Shown here: positions 5,277 through 8,787 of the stretch, piece after piece
How positions within the stretch are numbered: the stretch's first letter is position 1
Layout: each line of letters begins with the position of its first letter
DNA from: CAJBLF01 sp964542965
GTDB lineage: Bacteria; Patescibacteriota; Gracilibacteria; Absconditabacterales; Absconditicoccaceae
DNA: 8,787 nucleotides
Reading direction: 5' to 3'
Assembly (NCBI GenBank): GCA_964542965.1
Contig: CAZIVH010000036.1
Location: 1 to 8,787, forward strand
Position numbers and translations under genes: made by a program
The notes under the pieces: generated by a model
Seen by the model: the letters and a program-made list of their open reading frames with translations, nothing else
Database searches by the model: none
Told to the model about the DNA's origin: nothing

Positions 5277-5888
5277 ATGAAAGTATTGGACGAAGGCAAG
5301 CTACAACAGATGGCAGACTACATCCGCGATTATGTACGGGACAACAACGGGGACTCGCCGAAGTTCTCGGAGATTCTTGCCTATATGGATATGAGCAAGT
5401 CGGTCGGATATCGTTATCTGACACGACTCAGCGAGCGCGGTGTTGTCGAGTATGACGGTAAGGGCACGCTTGCTGTTAAAAACCAGCAGAGAATGAAATC
5501 TCATTTTCGCCGGCTGCCGATTCTCGGAATGATTATCTGCGGAACTCCGGAGGAGCAGGAACAGCACATAGACGGATATCTTGCCGTTCCGGAGGAATGG
5601 ATTGACGGAGAGTGCTTTCTTCTCCGCGCCTACGGTGATTCCATGATTGATATCGGCATCGATAAGGGGGATTTGATTCTTGTCAAGAAATCAAACGACG
5701 CGGGCGAAGGACAGGTTATTGTCGCACTTACAGAGGAAGGAAACACATTGAAACGTATTTTCTGGGAGAACGGTAAACCGCGGCTTCATGCCGAAAACCA
5801 AACCTATCCACCGAAGCTGCAAGACCTCTATCCGAAACAACTGACTATTCAAGGAATCGCATTGAAGCTGATTAAGGATATCAAATGA
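5277..5888 (+). CDS. LexA/CI-like self-cleaving repressor (S24 peptidase)
   Basis: 203 aa, the usual LexA length. Residues 1-68 form a winged-helix-like DNA-binding domain (GYRYLTRLSERGVVEY is the recognition region). Residues 78-203 form the S24 domain. LPILGMIICGTP matches the LexA cleavage loop, but with Cys88-Gly89 in place of Ala-Gly, as in some phage repressors. GDSM gives nucleophile Ser122 and TLKR gives Lys159, 37 residues apart as in E. coli LexA. Activated RecA should therefore trigger cleavage and derepression after DNA damage. The start follows GAGGTGA. Its position beside the mobilization genes and its twin operators suggest an element-specific repressor, not the host SOS regulator. 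Which genes besides its own it controls cannot be seen. Confidence 0.92.
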   Translation: MKVLDEGKLQQMADYIRDYVRDNNGDSPKFSEILAYMDMSKSVGYRYLTRLSERGVVEYDGKGTLAVKNQQRMKSHFRRLPILGMIICGTPEEQEQHIDGYLAVPEEWIDGECFLLRAYGDSMIDIGIDKGDLILVKKSNDAGEGQVIVALTEEGNTLKRIFWENGKPRLHAENQTYPPKLQDLYPKQLTIQGIALKLIKDIK

Positions 5889-5899
5889 GGTAACAGTCG

Positions 5900-6124
5900 A
5901 TGCAAGATAAATATCCGATTGCTTTTTGTCCGGGCTGTCACCGAACGGTTTTATACTCGGACAATCCGAAAGAGAAAAACAATGTCAAGGTCTGCTTGGC
6001 AGAACCCGGCTATCACGGCGCGGTGCATCGTTGCCCGCGATGTAATACGATGTACAGAGTAATTGAAAAGCCAAAGGTTGCCGCCGGATTCGTCGCACTT
6101 CCGATATACAGTGCGACAGTCTGA
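5900..6124 (+). CDS. Small zinc-ribbon protein coupled to the repressor gene
   Basis: 74 aa with CPGC (Cys10, Cys13) and CPRC (Cys45, Cys48), a four-cysteine zinc ribbon, plus an unpaired Cys32. The 31-residue gap between the knuckles is basic and polar. No catalytic motif is visible. Such small ribbons bind nucleic acid or act as protein adaptors, but no specific family is recognised. The stop of the repressor gene (TGA, 5886-5888) is part of this gene's ribosome binding site TGAGGT, and the ATG lies 11 nt beyond it. Translation is therefore probably coupled and the protein made in proportion to the repressor. It may modulate the repressor or the mobilization genes (inference from position). 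Confidence 0.82.
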   Translation: MQDKYPIAFCPGCHRTVLYSDNPKEKNNVKVCLAEPGYHGAVHRCPRCNTMYRVIEKPKVAAGFVALPIYSATV

Positions 6125-6175
6125 ACCTACAATTTGAAGTGAGCCATCCTCCCGGCTGTGAAATCGGGATTAAAT

Positions 6176-6242
6176 AAAGGGTGAGTATCAGAGCTTTGAG
6201 AACAGAGAAAATCTCTGTTTTCTGCTGATGCTCGCCCTTTTT
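6176..6242 (+). terminator. Long double-hairpin terminator of the repressor operon
   Basis: A 16-bp outer stem (AAAGGGTGAGTATCAG at 6176-6191 with 6225-6240, two G-U pairs) encloses a 10-bp inner hairpin (6199-6208 with 6212-6221, loop AAA). A T run (6238-6242) ends it. It is unusually long for a terminator and could also shelter a processed 3' RNA. Confidence 0.82.
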
Positions 6243-6426
6243 CTGTTGCCCGCAGTATTACGGTCTTGACCGATGAAATTCACATTATTCTTTCTGCCGT
6301 ACACCTGATAATCATACGGTCAAGTTGGTGCCTTTCTACTTGGAAAAAGTGGAATTGTAGCGGTTTACACCGTCATAAAATCAGCAAAAAATGGGTATCT
6401 TCGCCGCGAAAGGAAAAACAGGCATT
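6243..6426. other. Intergenic gap before the mobilization module
   Basis: No supported reading frame. It holds inverted repeats CTTGACCG (6265-6272) and CGGTCAAG (6317-6324), and a small hairpin CGGT-TTAC-ACCG (6361-6372). No promoter with two good hexamers was found. AAAGGA at 6409-6414 is the likely ribosome binding site for the next gene. Confidence 0.5.
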
Positions 6427-6714
6427 ATGATTACAGGAATAAAGAAAGCAGACAAAGAAACGGTCATCAGCTTTACAGAAGCCGACAGCGAGATCGGAAT
6501 CTGCACTTATAATACAGACTTAAAAAATCGACTTTCGGATTATGCTTCCCGTCATCCCGACTTGTGCCGTCAAACGGATGATGACGGTTTCGGCGGTCTA
6601 CGGTTTTCGATTGACCGAAAGCGGTTCGGTTTTCGTCTGACTGAACCATATTCTACAGAACGCAAGGAAAAGGCGAGAGTTGCCGCCAAACGGTTAAATT
6701 GCGGCAAATCGTGA
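6427..6714 (+). CDS. Small mobile-element accessory protein of unknown function
   Basis: 95 aa from ATG 6427, chosen because AAAGGA lies 12 nt upstream and the conserved-looking MITGIKKADKETVISF begins there. An earlier in-frame ATG at 6391 lacks a ribosome binding site. It reads as a compact alpha/beta protein: a beta start (ETVISFTEAD, ICTYN), a helix (LKNRLSDYASRHPDLC), a beta pair (GGLRFSIDRKRFGFRL) and a basic helix at the end (STERKEKARVAAKR). By recollection, close look-alikes with the middle PDLCRQTD motif occur upstream of relaxase genes in many Firmicutes integrative elements, always unnamed. Its position just before the oriT-like region suggests an auxiliary role in mobilization, not shown by any motif. 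Confidence 0.78.
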   Translation: MITGIKKADKETVISFTEADSEIGICTYNTDLKNRLSDYASRHPDLCRQTDDDGFGGLRFSIDRKRFGFRLTEPYSTERKEKARVAAKRLNCGKS

Positions 6715-6895
6715 ATTTCGTTCTCCTTGGCGCAATAGCCTCAGGTGCAGACATACGACGTGTGGAGGCTGTCATGCAGCAAGAGTCATTCCGGCGTCGA
6801 TTTGCCGGAATGACTACAACGGGCGCCCGTTCACGAAGCCGCAAATGCGGCAAAGTGAATCATATCGGGCGCGTAAGCCCTCGGCAGAGCGCAAT
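6715..6895. other. Structured non-coding stretch before oriT
   Basis: Contains a perfect 12-bp stem AGTCATTCCGGC (6784-6795) with GCCGGAATGACT (6804-6815, 8-nt loop), followed by the palindrome GGGCGCCC. There is no T run after the stem, so termination is doubtful. The density of dyads suggests binding sites for relaxosome proteins. An open frame spans it (6699-6974, TTG start) but has no ribosome binding site and runs through the hairpins. Confidence 0.45.
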
Positions 6896-6967
6896 GCACT
6901 TTTGGCGCTTGCGCCGAAAGTGCTTTTGCGTTACTTTTGACAAAAGTAACAAAACCGGAACGCAAAA
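6896..6967 (+). other. oriT: Candidate origin of transfer (oriT)
   Basis: Two adjacent hairpins directly precede the relaxase gene. The first pairs GCACTTTTGGCG (6896-6907) with CGCCGAAAGTGC (6912-6923). The second pairs GTTACTTTT (6930-6938) with AAAAGTAAC (6942-6950). A competing outer pair is TTTTGCGTT (6924-6932) with AACGCAAAA (6959-6967). MOBV relaxases typically act on hairpins just upstream of their own gene and nick beside one. The nick position cannot be called from sequence alone. Confidence 0.68.
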
Positions 6968-6970
6968 GGA

Positions 6971-8191
6971 GTGATAAACATAGAGCGAACAATCAGTGCA
7001 ATGGTCGGGAAAGGCTCGACCAGACACAACAGCAGACGGTTCATCGCGGAGAACATCGACCGTTCCCGCACATCGCTGAACATTGAATACTGTGACGAGA
7101 ATATCGTGGAAGTATATCATCAACTTTTTGATGAAGCGCTTGTCCGGTATAACAGTAAGCAGAAAAGAGACGACCGTAAAATCGGTAACTACTATGAAAA
7201 GATACGGACAGGAAAGCAGGAGAAGCCGTTTCACGAAGTCATTCTGCAAATCGGCAATCATCTCGACACCGCATCGGCAAGCGAAGAAGGCGAGCTTGCG
7301 CGGAAAGCATTAGACGAATATTATCGTGGATTTCTTGAACGGAACAAACCACTCCGCGTGTTCTCGGCGCATATTCATATGGATGAAGCTACCCCTCATC
7401 TGCATATTGATTTCGTTCCATATACCACGGGAAGTAAACGCGGGCTTGATACCAGAGTGTCTTTGAAACAGGCTCTCGGAAGTCTCGGTTTTATCAGCAC
7501 AGGAAAACAGGATACCGAGTGGAGTCAATGGATTGAAGCGGAAAAGAGTCAGCTTGCCATAGTGATGGAACGGTACGGCATTAAACGTCTGGACAAAGGC
7601 GAACATCATGAGCATCTGTCGGTTCTCAACTACAAACGTGATGAGCGTGCAAAGGAAGTTGCCGAGCTCTCCGAGCAAATTGAGGAACTGCAGAAAAGTC
7701 GGGAGTCATTGGAAAGTGAGATTTCCGAAAAGAAGGAAGAAATGTCCGATGTTAAGGACGAGCTTCTGGATTTGACTGGGCAGAAAGAAAAAATCAGTGT
7801 AGAAGCATCCGAATACTATACCTCCCCGGAATGGCGCGTGCCGGAGCCGACAGCCTTTATGAGCGTGAAAAAGTATATTCACGATATGATAGAACCGTTT
7901 GTTATGAAGCTGAAGAATGTTATCGGAAAGCTGACTGGACTTGTGGAGTATTACAAACGCAGTTGGCAGGACGCAAATCGGAATACTTATTACTATAAGA
8001 ATCAAGCGGCTAATCTTTCTAAACAAAATGAGAAGCTGAAGGAAGATTCCGAGATACTTGATACCATCTGGCAGGAACTCGGAGATAGCAAAATCAATGA
8101 AATACTTGCGCAGGCTGAGGAACGCCAGCGTGCGGAGGAATATGAAGAAGACAAGCCGGGACGCCGCGACTGGGACGGTCCGAGCTTGTAA
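6971..8191 (+). CDS. MOBV-type relaxase (MobA/MobL, Pre/Mob family)
   Basis: 406 aa. Nicks oriT and pilots the single strand during conjugative mobilization. The N-terminal relaxase domain covers about 1-225. Motif I is ISAMVGKGSTRHNSRRF with H19-N20, and the NID/NIEY segment follows. The metal-binding motif HIHMDEATPHLHIDF carries His134, His136, Glu139, His143 and His145. Residues 224-280 are a charged coiled coil, and a second helical part (295-395) probably mediates oligomerization or coupling. The start is odd: GTG 6971 is the only standard codon before 7001, yet AAGGAG (6966-6971) overlaps it. Relatives begin near NIERTISAMVG, so an internal start at ATA (6974 or 6980) is possible. No mating-pair proteins are present, so transfer must rely on a helper element. 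Confidence 0.93.
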   Translation: MINIERTISAMVGKGSTRHNSRRFIAENIDRSRTSLNIEYCDENIVEVYHQLFDEALVRYNSKQKRDDRKIGNYYEKIRTGKQEKPFHEVILQIGNHLDTASASEEGELARKALDEYYRGFLERNKPLRVFSAHIHMDEATPHLHIDFVPYTTGSKRGLDTRVSLKQALGSLGFISTGKQDTEWSQWIEAEKSQLAIVMERYGIKRLDKGEHHEHLSVLNYKRDERAKEVAELSEQIEELQKSRESLESEISEKKEEMSDVKDELLDLTGQKEKISVEASEYYTSPEWRVPEPTAFMSVKKYIHDMIEPFVMKLKNVIGKLTGLVEYYKRSWQDANRNTYYYKNQAANLSKQNEKLKEDSEILDTIWQELGDSKINEILAQAEERQRAEEYEEDKPGRRDWDGPSL

Positions 8192-8202
8192 GGAGGATTA
8201 CA

Positions 8203-8628
8203 GTGAGAAAAATAAAGTTGAAAGATGTCATGAAATCACTTAATGTGATACTCGGAAACCACGCTTCGGGTTTTTACACCTATGAAGAATTGCAGAAAAT
8301 CCGTGAGAATGAAATTGAACAGGTACGGTTGGCGGCACAGGTGGTTCGACAACTCCCCGTAGATGTCAGAGATACAGATGAGTACAAAACGGCGAAATGG
8401 TGGAAAAAACTATATCTTCTTGCACGTCAGGCGGTAACCAACAACCGTGCTGAATGTACTATACCGGAAGATGTTATCCGCGATCTTGCCCGAACATTAC
8501 TTCCGCATATTCTTGCCATGTATCAGTCCGAAGAAGGAAAGAAACAACTGGCAGAGTGGAAAAAGGAACATCAGGCGCAAACAGAATCGACAGAAGTATT
8601 ATCCAAAGTAAAGAGCGAGGGCAATTAA
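8203..8628 (+). CDS. Unknown protein cotranscribed with the relaxase
   Basis: 141 aa from GTG 8203, set by AGGAGG six nt upstream, which itself begins at the last base of the relaxase stop. Predicted mainly helical: a basic start (MRKIKLKDVMKSL), a region with YTYEELQKIRENEIEQVRLAAQVV, a central WWKKLYLLARQAV, and a charged C-terminal tail. No Cys clusters, nucleotide-binding motifs, signal peptide or membrane segments are seen. The 11-nt gap to the relaxase makes a two-gene mobilization operon very likely, so an accessory mobilization function is the simplest reading, but the family is not recognised. The stop codon sits in the loop of the terminator hairpin. Confidence 0.85.
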   Translation: MRKIKLKDVMKSLNVILGNHASGFYTYEELQKIRENEIEQVRLAAQVVRQLPVDVRDTDEYKTAKWWKKLYLLARQAVTNNRAECTIPEDVIRDLARTLLPHILAMYQSEEGKKQLAEWKKEHQAQTESTEVLSKVKSEGN

Positions 8629-8642
8629 CCCCCGCTCTTTTT
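8610..8642 (+). terminator. Intrinsic terminator of the mobilization operon
   Basis: AAAGAGCG (8610-8617) pairs with CGCTCTTT (8633-8640). After an A/C mismatch GGG pairs with CCC, leaving a 7-nt loop that holds the TAA stop of the preceding gene. Five T follow. Confidence 0.88.
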
Positions 8643-8672
8643 AGGTTTCTTCCTGTTAAAGTTAGGATACTC

Positions 8673-8723
8673 AAAATAAACAGAAAATCCGAACGCACCA
8701 TCTAAGATGATGAAGTTCGGATT
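8673..8723 (-). terminator. Terminator of the tRNA-Leu gene, containing the candidate attR
   Basis: On the minus strand AATCCGAAC (8715-8723) pairs with GTTCGGATT (8686-8694) around a 20-nt loop, then TTCTGTTTATTTT follows. AAACAG (8678-8683) can also pair with CTGTTT (8728-8733). The T-rich part lies on the element side of the candidate core, so the element may supply the T tract of the host terminator. Confidence 0.65.
8685..8694. repeat. Candidate attR core, direct repeat copy 2 (AAATCCGAAC)
   Basis: Exact partner of 20-29 in the same orientation, placed 38 bp beyond the tRNA 3' end. Everything between the two copies (integrase, regulators, cargo, mobilization genes) behaves as one mobile unit. 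Confidence 0.55.
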
Positions 8724-8732
8724 ATTCCTGTT

Positions 8733-8787
8733 TGGTGCGGGTAAGAGGACTTGAACCTCCACGAAGTTGCCCCCACTAGACCCTGAA
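8733..8787 (-). tRNA. tRNA-Leu, probable anticodon CAG, 5' part outside the window
   Basis: Read on the minus strand: part of the anticodon loop TTCAGGG (8781-8787, anticodon CAG at 8783-8785), stem TCTAG, a long type II variable arm (TGGGGGCAACTTCGT), T arm GGAGG-TTCAAGT-CCTCT, acceptor strand TACCCGC, discriminator A (8736) and an encoded CCA (8733-8735). The long variable arm, discriminator A and anticodon support leucine over serine or tyrosine. The D arm and 5' acceptor lie beyond the edge. Confidence 0.9.

Noticed and set aside
6325..6332. TTGGTGCC resembling the left edge TGGTGCC
   Set aside because: Short isolated match without flanking identity to the att candidates; probably chance.
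6699..6974. 91-aa plus-strand frame ending in a GTGA overlap with the relaxase
   Set aside because: Starts at TTG inside the previous gene without a ribosome binding site and runs through the dyads of the oriT region; basic, low-information protein.

Overview
The window looks like an almost complete integrative and mobilizable element (IME) of about 8.7 kb in a low-to-moderate-GC member of the Firmicutes, most likely Clostridia and possibly the Ruminococcaceae/Oscillospiraceae. The grounds are strong GGAGG ribosome binding sites, consensus sigma-A promoters, a tRNA-Leu with encoded CCA, and the families present. All family calls were made by eye, without database searches.

Layout, left to right. 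(1) 1-1916, minus strand: an integration module. An XRE repressor is translationally coupled to a large serine recombinase that reads out through the left window edge. Its promoter lies inside a perfect 13-bp inverted repeat. (2) 1940-4933: an AT-rich cargo module. A Hanks-type membrane Ser/Thr kinase, a four-helix membrane protein and a lipoprotein with an internal duplication lie on the minus strand. A divergent HTH protein lies on the plus strand and starts 47 bp from the kinase start. (3) 4932-5089, minus strand: an unannotated RNA gene of about 158 nt. It has a consensus promoter, a long nested fold and an intrinsic terminator, and it converges on the HTH gene. (4) 5212-6242, plus strand: a LexA/CI-like self-cleaving repressor with twin operators, a coupled small zinc-ribbon protein and a very long terminator hairpin. 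(5) 6427-8642, plus strand: a mobilization module with a small accessory protein, an oriT-like double hairpin, a MOBV-type relaxase, a small unknown protein and a terminator. (6) 8673-8787: the 3' part of a minus-strand tRNA-Leu(CAG) with its terminator.

A 10-bp direct repeat (AAATCCGAAC) lies in the last visible codons of the recombinase and in the terminator of the tRNA-Leu. Removing the DNA between the copies restores a 6-bp inverted repeat (TGGTGC/GCACCA) in the joined flanks, so these are good attL and attR candidates. The likely scheme is as follows: the two repressors keep integration and accessory genes quiet, the LexA-like protein couples release to DNA damage, and the relaxase moves the element using a transfer machine supplied by another element. 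The kinase, HTH, membrane protein, lipoprotein and RNA are cargo of unknown purpose and the most novel part of the window. A membrane sensing or defence role is possible but unproven.
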